Positions 51,525 through 58,496 of a stretch of DNA of 64,000 nt are shown here, in pieces; positions within the stretch are counted from its first letter, which is position 1, and the number at the start of each line of letters is the position of its first letter. Below the pieces are notes generated by a model, which saw nothing but the letters and a program-made list of their open reading frames with translations, had not been told where the DNA came from and ran no database searches. Position numbers and translations under genes: made by a program. The DNA lies in NCBI RefSeq assembly GCF_030063445.1, contig NZ_JASITD010000005.1:1-64000 (forward strand). Direction: 5' to 3'. The DNA is from Hymenobacter sp. H14-R3. GTDB taxonomy: Bacteria; Bacteroidota; Bacteroidia; Cytophagales; Hymenobacteraceae.

Positions 51525-53084
51525 CTACCTGGCCAGGGCCGCCAGCTGCGCGGCCGGCACGGCCTGCGCAGTGGTCGAATTTTGCGTGGCGGCCGGCTTT
51601 TTGGGCCAGGTGAAGAAGAACGTGGCGCCCTCGCCCTCGGCCGACTCGACCCAGATGCGACCGCCCTGCCGCTCCACTATTTTCTTGACGATGGCCAGGC
51701 CCACACCAGTGCTTTCGAGGGCGTCGCGCTCCACTAAGGTTTGAAAAATGATGAAGATGCGCTCGTGGTACTCGGGTGCAATGCCGGGGCCATCGTCCTG
51801 CACCGAAAAGCGGTAAAAGTTGTCGTTCAGGTCTTCGCAGCCAATGCGAATAGTGCCGGTTTCGGGGTGGTCGTGGTACTTTACCGCGTTGGAAATCAGG
51901 TTACTGAATACCTGGTGCAGCTGGGTGCGGTTGGTGGGCAGTGTGGGCAAGAAGAATGGCAACTCTAGGCTCATGCCGTCGGGCAGGCCCACGGTATCGG
52001 TGATTTCGCGCAGCAGTTGGCGCACAAATACGGCCTCGTTGGCCTCGGCTACCTTGCCCACCCGCGCCAGGGCCAGAATGCCGGTAATGAGGTTTTCCAT
52101 GCGGTGCACGCGCTGTCGCATCAGGGCCAGAAACTCGCGGATGTGGGGCGGCAGCGTGTCCTTGCCCATGTCCTCCTCAATCCAGCGCGAGGCGCTTTCG
52201 ATACCCCGCAGCGGAGCCTTCAGGTCGTGCGATACCACGTAGGCAAACTGGTCGAGCTCCTGATTACGGCCTTCAAGCTGGCTGATGTTCTGGTCGATAG
52301 TGCGCGCCATGGTGTTGAGCGCCGTGGTGAGTTCGGTTACCTCATCGTGCTCGGTATCAACCAATTGAGTTTTGTAATTGCCCTCGGCCAGCTCGCGGGC
52401 CATTGATATCATGCTGCGCAGGCGGCGGGCCAGCAGCCGCACAATGTACACGGCCCACAGCAGGCCAAACACCAGCGCCAGGCCGGTTATCAGGCCTGAA
52501 AGCCGCTGGGCCCGCGTAATGCTGTCGGTAAGGCGCTGGCGATGGGCCTGGCGGTTGGCAAACTCGGTGGCGTCGAAATTGGCCATCTGAAACCGGATGG
52601 CATCCATGAGCTGCTTGCCCGACATGCCCTCGGCCAGCCGGCCGTGGGGCATGCCGTTGAGGCCTTCCAGGCTGGGGTTACTGGTGCGGGCGGCGCGCTT
52701 CTCACTCACCATCAGGTGCGTATAGGCGGCCCACTGCGTATAAATATGCTGGGTGGTGTCGAGGCGCTGGCGCTGAGTGGGCTCATCGGCCAGCTCTTCG
52801 CGCAGAGTGTCGAAGCGGTGCAGCAGGTCGCGCTCGCCGGCGTAGTAGGGCTCCAGCATCTGCTCGTTGCCTAGCAGCAGGTAGCCCCGGAAGCCGGTTT
52901 CCATGTCGATGATACTGCGCAGCAGCGTGGTGCCATCGGCCGAGGTGCGCTGCGAGGCCTCCACGCGCTGCGAGTTGCGCAGCACCTGGCCCGCCAGGCG
53001 GTAATTGATGGCCACCACGGTTGCAAATAAGCCCAGCAGCAGTAAGAAACCAGCAAAGAGCTTGGTAGTGAGGTTAATTTTCAT
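51525..53084 (-). CDS. CHASE3 sensor histidine kinase
   Basis: 519 residues. Membrane helix at 8-28, extracytoplasmic CHASE3-type helical domain (about 35-190; MTGFRGYLL-like METGFRGYLLLGNE), second helix at 195-217, HAMP (218-270), HisKA with phospho-acceptor His286 in SHDLKAPLRGI, and HATPase with NLISNAVKYHDH, DDGPGIAPEY and GVGLAIVKKI. A full transmembrane kinase. It follows the CZB gene by 18 bases and precedes the receiver gene. The H-box context (SHDLKAPLR) is the one common in phytochrome-type kinases. Confidence 0.95.
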   Translation of the reverse strand: MKINLTTKLFAGFLLLLGLFATVVAINYRLAGQVLRNSQRVEASQRTSADGTTLLRSIIDMETGFRGYLLLGNEQMLEPYYAGERDLLHRFDTLREELADEPTQRQRLDTTQHIYTQWAAYTHLMVSEKRAARTSNPSLEGLNGMPHGRLAEGMSGKQLMDAIRFQMANFDATEFANRQAHRQRLTDSITRAQRLSGLITGLALVFGLLWAVYIVRLLARRLRSMISMARELAEGNYKTQLVDTEHDEVTELTTALNTMARTIDQNISQLEGRNQELDQFAYVVSHDLKAPLRGIESASRWIEEDMGKDTLPPHIREFLALMRQRVHRMENLITGILALARVGKVAEANEAVFVRQLLREITDTVGLPDGMSLELPFFLPTLPTNRTQLHQVFSNLISNAVKYHDHPETGTIRIGCEDLNDNFYRFSVQDDGPGIAPEYHERIFIIFQTLVERDALESTGVGLAIVKKIVERQGGRIWVESAEGEGATFFFTWPKKPAATQNSTTAQAVPAAQLAALAR

Positions 53085-53102
53085 GAGTAGCCCGGCGTGC
53101 TA

Positions 53103-53474
53103 TCACGCTTGGGCAGTACGCAGTTTGGCTTCCATTGTTTGAAGCAGGGCCAGAATGCTGTCGGCTAACACCTGCACATCCCCAAAACCCGAGAGCGCCT
53201 CCTCGGGCCGGCCCGAGAGGCGCAGGTCCATGAGCCGGTTGGCCTGCTGGTGAATGAGGCGGTGCTGGCGGTCGAGTTCGGCCATTTCGGGCAGGTGGCG
53301 GTAGGCCCCCTGCCGGCGGTCGGTTATCCAGTGGCCCATAGCGCACTGGTCGGGGTCGCGCAGGGGGCCTTCTTCCTTGCTGTTGCCGTGCAGTACGGAG
53401 CGCAGGCGCGCCTTAAAGGAAAAGTGCTTGACTAGGGCAGACTCAAAATCCTGTTTAATAGCTTCGGGGCTCAT
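53103..53474 (-). CDS. Stand-alone CZB zinc-binding sensor protein
   Basis: 123 residues from ATG 53474; the longer frame runs antisense into gcvT. Zinc ligands of the CZB fold are in place: His17 (HFSFKARL), Cys44 in PDQCAMGHWI, and His71/His75 (RQHRLIHQQ). CZB domains of chemoreceptors and cyclases sense zinc, and in some cases hypochlorous acid through the Cys. Here the domain is a complete small protein that starts an operon with a CHASE3 kinase and a receiver. It likely modulates the kinase; there is no proof of contact. Confidence 0.88.
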   Translation of the reverse strand: MSPEAIKQDFESALVKHFSFKARLRSVLHGNSKEEGPLRDPDQCAMGHWITDRRQGAYRHLPEMAELDRQHRLIHQQANRLMDLRLSGRPEEALSGFGDVQVLADSILALLQTMEAKLRTAQA

Positions 53475-53479
53475 AGCAG

Positions 53480-53487
53480 CAAAGATA
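53480..53487 (-). promoter_or_regulatory. Minus-strand -7 element TATCTTTG at the CZB operon start
   Basis: CAAAGATA on the plus strand reads TATCTTTG on the minus strand, an exact TAnnTTTG, ending five bases before the ATG at 53474. Use of this site would give a leaderless transcript. Confidence 0.6.
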
Positions 53488-53521
53488 GTCCCACCCCCCA
53501 GCGCATTGTGCGGGTACGAAG

Positions 53522-53529
53522 TAGCTTTG
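53522..53529 (+). promoter_or_regulatory. Plus-strand -7 element TAGCTTTG before gcvT
   Basis: Exact TAnnTTTG, 48 bases before ATG 53578. It lies back to back with the minus-strand element at 53480, so both operons are driven from one 100-base gap. Confidence 0.6.
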
Positions 53530-53577
53530 TGACCGCCCAGCTCGGCCACTTTGCCGTGCGCCCACCCCGCCTTTTTC

Positions 53578-54690
53578 ATGGAAGATACTCCGCTCAAAAC
53601 CGTTGCTTTGCACGCCACCCACCAGCAGCTGGGGGCCAAAATCGTCCCATTTGCCGGCTACGCCATGCCCGTGCGCTACTCCTCCGACCTGGAGGAACAC
53701 CACACCGTGCGGCGCGCCGTGGGTATGTTCGACGTGTCGCACATGGGCGAGTTCCGGCTGCGTGGTCCGCAGGCCCTCGACCTCATTCAGCGCACCACCA
53801 GCAACGACGCCAGCAAGCTCGTGCCTGGCAAGGCCCAGTACGCTTGCCTGCCCAACGCCACCGGCGGCATCGTGGACGACCTGCTCGTGTACATGCTGGC
53901 CGAGGATGATTACTTCCTGGTAGTCAACGCCTCCAACATCGACAAAGACTGGAACTGGCTGCAACAGCACAACACCCAGGGCGTGGAGATGGAGAACGTC
54001 TCCGACCGCCTCAGCCTCTTTGCCGTGCAGGGCCCCAAGGCCGCCGCGGCCCTGCGCACCCTCACTAACGTGGACCTCACGGCTATTCCGTACTACAGCT
54101 TCGTGCAGGGTACGTTTGCCGGTGCGCCGGGCGTCATCATCTCGGCCACGGGCTACACCGGGGCGGGCGGCTTCGAGCTGTACGTGCCCAACGAGCACGC
54201 CGCCCAGGTGTGGGACCAGATTATGGAAGCTGGCAAGGAGTTCGGCATCAAGCCGATAGGCCTGGGCGCGCGCGACACGCTGCGCCTCGAAATGGGCTAC
54301 TGCCTCTACGGCAATGACATCGACGACACCACCTCGCCCCTCGAAGCTGGCCTGGGCTGGATTACCAAATTCACCAAAGAATTCACCAACAGCGAAGCCC
54401 TGAAAGCCCAAAAAGCTGCCGGCGTAACGCGCAAGCTGGTCGGCTTCGTCATGGATGGCCCCGGCGGCCTGCCCCGCAGCCACTACCCGCTGGTAGATGC
54501 CGCCGGCGAGCGCATCGGTGAGGTCACCAGTGGCGGCCAGTCGCCGAGCCTCAGCAAAGGCGTGGGCCTGGGCTACGTGAAAACCGAGCTGGCCACGCCC
54601 GGCACCCAGATTTTTGTGCAGGTGCGCGGTAAGAATCTGCCCGCCACCGTAGCCAAGCTACCCCTGGTGCCGGGCACCGAGGAGGTGTAG
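53578..54690 (+). CDS. gcvT: Glycine cleavage system T protein (aminomethyltransferase)
   Basis: 370 residues from ATG 53578, the usual length. N-terminal [39 protein letters not shown] and the folate-site [14 protein letters not shown] are the family signature; the C-terminal barrel ends with KLPLVP. It moves the methylene unit from lipoyl-H protein to tetrahydrofolate and releases ammonia. gcvH and gcvP are not adjacent. No glycine riboswitch is visible in the short leader. Followed by a family 2 repeat. Confidence 0.96.
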   Translation: MEDTPLKTVALHATHQQLGAKIVPFAGYAMPVRYSSDLEEHHTVRRAVGMFDVSHMGEFRLRGPQALDLIQRTTSNDASKLVPGKAQYACLPNATGGIVDDLLVYMLAEDDYFLVVNASNIDKDWNWLQQHNTQGVEMENVSDRLSLFAVQGPKAAAALRTLTNVDLTAIPYYSFVQGTFAGAPGVIISATGYTGAGGFELYVPNEHAAQVWDQIMEAGKEFGIKPIGLGARDTLRLEMGYCLYGNDIDDTTSPLEAGLGWITKFTKEFTNSEALKAQKAAGVTRKLVGFVMDGPGGLPRSHYPLVDAAGERIGEVTSGGQSPSLSKGVGLGYVKTELATPGTQIFVQVRGKNLPATVAKLPLVPGTEEV

Positions 54691-54707
54691 TAACTACCTC
54701 AGCCATT

Positions 54708-54817
54708 TGTTATTGCGAGCGCAACGCAGTGTAGCGCGGCAATCGCCCCAGAACGACTCTGCCGGGTTTCGTTCTGGGGTGATTGCCGCGCTACACTGCG
54801 TTGCGCTCACGATGACA
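54708..54817. repeat. Intergenic inverted repeat (family 2), complete copy
   Basis: The arms contain GCGAGCGCAACGCAGTGTAG and CGGCAATC(G/A)CCCCAGAACGA and pair over about 49 bases around a short loop. Partial copies are at 151-190 and 48329-48365. It lies between gcvT and comB. Confidence 0.92.
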
Positions 54818-54849
54818 GACGATTTTACCGATACAACAACCCCAATTAC

Positions 54850-55569
54850 ATGAAGCTTGACGTTTGCTTTTCGCCCGACCTGCTGCCCCTCTATGACCTG
54901 CGCGGCCGCGTGGCCGTTATCGTGGATGTGCTGCGCGCCACCAGCACCATCGTCACGGCCCTGGCGCAGGGCGTAACCGAGGTATTCCCCACCGCCACGC
55001 TGGAGGAGTGCGCCGCCCTGGGCCGCGATACGGGCTGCATCACGGCCGCCGAGCGCGACGGCATTGCCGCCGCCGGCTTCGACCTCGGCAATTCGCCCTT
55101 CGGCTTTCTCGATGGCAAAATTGCGGTGCAGGGCCGCGCCCTGGCCATCAGCACTACCAACGGCACCATGGCCCTGCGCCGCTCGCTGGCCGCCGAAGCC
55201 ATCGTGTGCGGGGCCTTCCTAAACCTGAGCGCCGTAGCCGATTTCTGCGTGGCGCAGGGCCGCGATGTGCTGGTGGTTTGCGCCGGCTGGAAAGGCAGCT
55301 TCTGCCTGGAAGACAGCCTGTTTGGTGGCGCGCTGGCCGAGTGCCTGGCCCCGCGGGGCTTCGACATCACCTCCTCCGATGCGGCGCTGGCCGCCCTGCA
55401 CCTCTGGCAAGACGCCCACCCCACCTGGCCCGAGTACCTGCTGCAATCGGCCGCCGTGCGCCGCCTCAACGCCCTGGAGGCCCACGACGACTTCACGTTC
55501 TGCATGAAAGTTGATACCCACCCCGAGATTTTGCCGCTCTGGGACGGTGAGAAGCTAGTGAAAGGGTAG
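54850..55569 (+). CDS. comB: 2-phosphosulfolactate phosphatase family protein
   Basis: 239 residues. IVDVLRATSTIVTAL near residue 25, FDLGNSPFGF, STTNGTMALRRS and CAGWKGSFCLED are the conserved blocks of the ComB family, a Mg2+-dependent phosphatase fold. ComB dephosphorylates phosphosulfolactate to sulfolactate in coenzyme M synthesis of methanogens. Many bacteria without coenzyme M carry it; in Bacteroidota a link to sulfonate or sulfonolipid metabolism is possible but untested. No other sulfolactate gene is in the window. Confidence 0.9.
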   Translation: MKLDVCFSPDLLPLYDLRGRVAVIVDVLRATSTIVTALAQGVTEVFPTATLEECAALGRDTGCITAAERDGIAAAGFDLGNSPFGFLDGKIAVQGRALAISTTNGTMALRRSLAAEAIVCGAFLNLSAVADFCVAQGRDVLVVCAGWKGSFCLEDSLFGGALAECLAPRGFDITSSDAALAALHLWQDAHPTWPEYLLQSAAVRRLNALEAHDDFTFCMKVDTHPEILPLWDGEKLVKG

Positions 55570-55578
55570 GGGGATTTT

Positions 55579-55608
55579 ACGTATTGTAAACGACCGTTTA
55601 CAATATGT
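55579..55608. promoter_or_regulatory. Operator-like palindrome
   Basis: TATTGTAAACG and CGTTTACAATA are separated by AC, giving 11-base perfect arms, extended by TAC/GTA with one mismatch. It is AT-rich, lacks a T tract and sits 55 bases upstream of the orphan gene at 55663, so it looks like a dimeric repressor site rather than a terminator. Confidence 0.5.
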
Positions 55609-55662
55609 AAAAGGGGTTACTTAACTGCTGGAATACTAGAACGTAGTGCTTACTTCGCTGCC

Positions 55663-56028
55663 ATGATGTGGGAACCTATAACCCTTGAAACGCTCTACGA
55701 TAAGGTTTTAGCAGCTGAGGAAGAGATGATTGGCGAAATATGGAGGTTTTGGCAACTCATTCAGGTATTCCCCGAGAAGTGGCAACAAGTCCCATATGGA
55801 GAGGAAGGCGGGGGATTTTGGGTGGTCGCTATTTGCGGAAAGCAAATCATCTGGTATAATGACATTGAAGAAGGATTCAATATCTCTGATTACGACCAGT
55901 ATGGGCAGATTAAAGATTACTGGTGCAATCAGGATGAGTTGAGATATCCCGTGCAGCAGTTGCTTAGCCTAATCAAAATGGGTGGAGAAGGCTTTCGGCG
56001 GGCTGGTCCTCCACAGAAGATAGAGTAA
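55663..56028 (+). CDS. Orphan protein, immunity-protein-like
   Basis: 121 residues, no signal or membrane segment. The core (FWVVAICGKQIIWYNDIEEGFNISDYDQYG) has a tryptophan-rich strand pattern and the WYNDIEEGFN motif that I associate with small SMI1/KNR4- or immunity-like proteins of Bacteroidota; this is pattern-based only. Codon use and base composition are clearly lower in GC than in neighbouring comB, suggesting recent acquisition. The following 250 bases (56029-56279) are AT-rich with nothing recognisable. Confidence 0.65.
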   Translation: MMWEPITLETLYDKVLAAEEEMIGEIWRFWQLIQVFPEKWQQVPYGEEGGGFWVVAICGKQIIWYNDIEEGFNISDYDQYGQIKDYWCNQDELRYPVQQLLSLIKMGGEGFRRAGPPQKIE

Positions 56029-56279
56029 ATCCCCTAGAAATCTTATTCCACACTATCTCTACTTTGGTGCTGAAACCACCACTTTTCCAAGAGTGGGATT
56101 ATAACTAATGTTATCCTATGTTCACGTATCTGTGGTAATTTGGATGAACAAGAAGGAAAAGGGCGGAATAAGATTCCAATGTTATGGGGCGTTGGAGCCC
56201 GTTTTACATGTGAAGGGATTTTTTTGCGTTACGACACCATCACAAACGTCTTCAATTCCCAAAATCAGAATTCACTTTC

Positions 56280-57413
56280 CTACCCCTTCCACTTCTGCGC
56301 AATGCGCACGGCGGTTTCCAGCATGTGCGGCTCCCAGGTTTCGGGCTGCCAGGCGGTGGCGGCCAGGGCCGAGGCTTGCAGCTGGCGCTGCGCTTCCGCT
56401 ACGGAGGGAGCCGATTCCAGAATGTGCGAGAGCTGCGCTTGCTGCGCGTGCAGCTGGGCGTCTTCGGCTACAGGGCCGGGTTGGTGGGGGTGCAGGGGCC
56501 GAAACGACTGCGCGGGCGGCGTGGGCCAGCCGGTGCGGCACTGCTTCACGAGCCGCGCCATGCGCCGGAAATCGTGGCGAAACCGGGTGTGGCTGGCCTC
56601 AGTTTTGAGGCCGCTGCCGAGCTGCTCCAGCACCACGTATTTCAGGTGCGGGCACTGGGGCATGGTGCGGGCCAGCAGCTCAAATACTTCTTCGGGCACG
56701 CCAGCGTCGTGGGTGTCGCGGCGAATTTTTTGGCCGGGTACCAATGCCGACTCTGCCCAGCTGCCGCCCGAGATGTGGATTTCGCGCACCCGGTCGAGCG
56801 GGTACAGGGCCAGCAGCGTTTCGTACGAAACGGAGAAGTTATGCAGCTGGCAGTACAGGTTGTGCAGGTCGAGGATGAGGAAACCATTGACGGGTTCCAG
56901 CAGCTTTGCCAGGAATTCGCCGTGGTGCTGCACCTCAGCCAGCGAGTAGGCGAAGGCCAGGTTTTCGAGGCCCACCGGGCACTGGCAGGCCTCATAGATG
57001 CGCCGGAGCCGGTCTTGGCCAATGCGCAGCGTGGTGGGCGTGTACGGCACGGGCAGCGGCGCGCCGGAATGAAAATTCTGGCCCGTGAAGGAGCCAAAGT
57101 GCTCGGTGATGTGGGCGAAGGAAAACTGCGCCGCCAGCCGTTGCAGGTGCGCCAGCCACTGCCGCTGCTCGGCCGACCACCTGCCCGAGAGCAGCGAGAA
57201 AAACACGCCGTGGCCCAGCAGCCGGTTTTGGGCCGCATAGGTGTCCAGCAGCTCGGCGAACCAACTGGGCAGCTGCTCGGCCCAGTAGCGCGTATCGAAC
57301 GACCATTCGATAGCCTCCACCCGGCCTTCGGCCAGCAGCGGAAACGCCGCCGCCAGGATATCGGCATCCAGGTTGCAGGCGATGGCCGCTAAAATACCGG
57401 GCTCTTTTAGCAC
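56280..57413 (-). CDS. DUF692 multinuclear non-haem iron oxidase (MNIO), RiPP-modifying
   Basis: 377 residues. The TIM-barrel metal ligands of DUF692/MbnB/TglH enzymes are in place: His101, Glu104 and His105 (HITEHFG), Glu150-Asn151 (ENLAF), Asp182, His184 and Asn185 (DLHN), His213 (HISGG), Asp233 and His235 (DTHDAG), Glu263. The barrel ends near 275; a further 100 residues with a Pro/Gln-rich linker and two helices (SVAEAQRQLQ, MLETAVRIAQKWKG) are extra. Such enzymes rebuild cysteines or asparagines of short peptides using O2. The gene for a CPACGMG peptide lies 113 bases upstream on the same strand. Substrate and product inferred. Confidence 0.88.
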   Translation of the reverse strand: MLKEPGILAAIACNLDADILAAAFPLLAEGRVEAIEWSFDTRYWAEQLPSWFAELLDTYAAQNRLLGHGVFFSLLSGRWSAEQRQWLAHLQRLAAQFSFAHITEHFGSFTGQNFHSGAPLPVPYTPTTLRIGQDRLRRIYEACQCPVGLENLAFAYSLAEVQHHGEFLAKLLEPVNGFLILDLHNLYCQLHNFSVSYETLLALYPLDRVREIHISGGSWAESALVPGQKIRRDTHDAGVPEEVFELLARTMPQCPHLKYVVLEQLGSGLKTEASHTRFRHDFRRMARLVKQCRTGWPTPPAQSFRPLHPHQPGPVAEDAQLHAQQAQLSHILESAPSVAEAQRQLQASALAATAWQPETWEPHMLETAVRIAQKWKG

Positions 57414-57526
57414 TGGGAGTTGGGGCGTTGCGCGGGGTTTTTTAGCCCGCAGAGGGCGCCGAGGCTTGCGCAGAAGACGCAGAAGCAGACGGCTTTATTT
57501 TGCATAACTAAGTGATTGAAAGGTGA

Positions 57527-57694
57527 TTAGCCCATACCGCAGGCCGGGCAGTTGTCCGGTATTCTAGGGCCTTCTTTGGTAGCATTTGCGGCCTTCTCGC
57601 CCTTGAGCGTGGGCTCATCGCCTTTTTTGCAGCCGACGGCCTGCACGGCCACGCCAACCAAGATGGCCCCGAGTAAAGCTTTCGGTAATTTCAT
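57527..57694 (-). CDS. Putative MNIO substrate: lipoprotein-type peptide ending CPACGMG
   Basis: 55 residues. Residues 1-21 are a signal sequence (KALLGAILVGVAVQAVG) with lipobox AVGC, so Cys22 may be lipidated; a charged linker (KKGDEPTLKGEKAANATKEG) leads to the C-terminal RIPDNCPACGMG. The only other cysteines are Cys49 and Cys52 in the last seven residues. A small secreted precursor with terminal cysteines directly upstream of a DUF692 gene is the layout of MNIO-type RiPPs. Found by translating the intergenic region; ATG start, TAA stop. No promoter motif recognised upstream. Confidence 0.75.
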   Translation of the reverse strand: MKLPKALLGAILVGVAVQAVGCKKGDEPTLKGEKAANATKEGPRIPDNCPACGMG

Positions 57695-57864
57695 AAAAAG
57701 AGGAAGAAATGGGGTGAGATTTTGATGAAGTTTCCTTCTAAAGACAAGATTCGATACCTACTGCCAGGGTTGCATACAGCGGCATAGCTTACCTTTAAAA
57801 TGACGTAAAAGCTTCTAAGAGTGAGTTGATTTTACGGAGATTATCCACTGGTATTAAGTGTAAT

Positions 57865-58284
57865 ATGCTTGATTTACAAGGCTTAACGGATGATGAACTG
57901 CTCAGCCAAGTAGTCGAGTATGCCTTTCAGCACGAGGCGCATTTAGTCGAATTGAGTTGGCCGGTGCAAACGGTCTACTTCATCTCAAACTTTGAAGCAG
58001 AATTTTATAATGGTGGAATTCAGCAGTTTCTCACTAATAGCGCGGGGCGATTTGCCGGGGAAACAGCGGACAGCTTCGCCAGAATAGGGGCTCCCAAGCT
58101 TGCTTCGCTACTTCAGGAAGCAGCGGCCTTGCAATTAGAAAGTACCAACAGTGCTGCTGCGCTGGGCGGGTTGAACGACGAGTTACACGCCGCCTATCCG
58201 ACGAATGAAGACGGGAATGTGGGCGACCAGTTAACTGCTTATCTGCGCCAGTACCCAGGGGGCCTTCTCCTTGGTGCGGATTAA
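57865..58284 (+). CDS. DUF4375 (DMP19-like) protein
   Basis: 139 residues from ATG 57865; a TTG 13 codons upstream is the alternative. The centre, YFISNFEAEFYNGGIQQFLTNSAG, and the following FARIGAPKLASLLQEAA match DUF4375/DMP19 proteins, small helical proteins found singly and in polymorphic-toxin immunity arrays. Function unknown. Divergent from the RiPP locus, sharing a 170-base AT-rich gap. Confidence 0.85.
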   Translation: MLDLQGLTDDELLSQVVEYAFQHEAHLVELSWPVQTVYFISNFEAEFYNGGIQQFLTNSAGRFAGETADSFARIGAPKLASLLQEAAALQLESTNSAAALGGLNDELHAAYPTNEDGNVGDQLTAYLRQYPGGLLLGAD

Positions 58285-58387
58285 GGCGTTTCTCAGGTTA
58301 GGACACCCGCTCCGGTCGGACGCCTCCGGCGTGGGACCGGGCACACTAATCTGGAAAATGCTGTAAGTTATTATGCAAAAGGTTCTT

Positions 58388-58443
58388 AAAAGCCCTTCCT
58401 CCGGCTGCGCCTTGTGCAGGACGCAGTTGGAGGAAGGGCTTTT
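58388..58443. terminator. Bidirectional terminator between DUF4375 and cstB-like genes
   Basis: AAAAGCCCTTCCTCC and GGAGGAAGGGCTTTT form a perfect 15-bp stem with A and T ends; the loop holds a second weak stem (GGCTGCGCC/ACGCAG). Confidence 0.85.
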
Positions 58444-58496
58444 ACGTGTTGTAGCGGGCACGCTACCTGTGCCGGTTGGCTTTGAGGCCAGTCAGG

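Noticed and set aside
55579..55608. Terminator of comB
   Set aside because: The stem is AT-rich, has a 2-base gap and no T run after it; it fits a protein-binding palindrome better.
56108..56608. Plus-strand open frame opposite the MNIO gene
   Set aside because: Its second half is Ala/Arg-rich antisense of the enzyme gene and the first 170 bases have no family likeness or start context.
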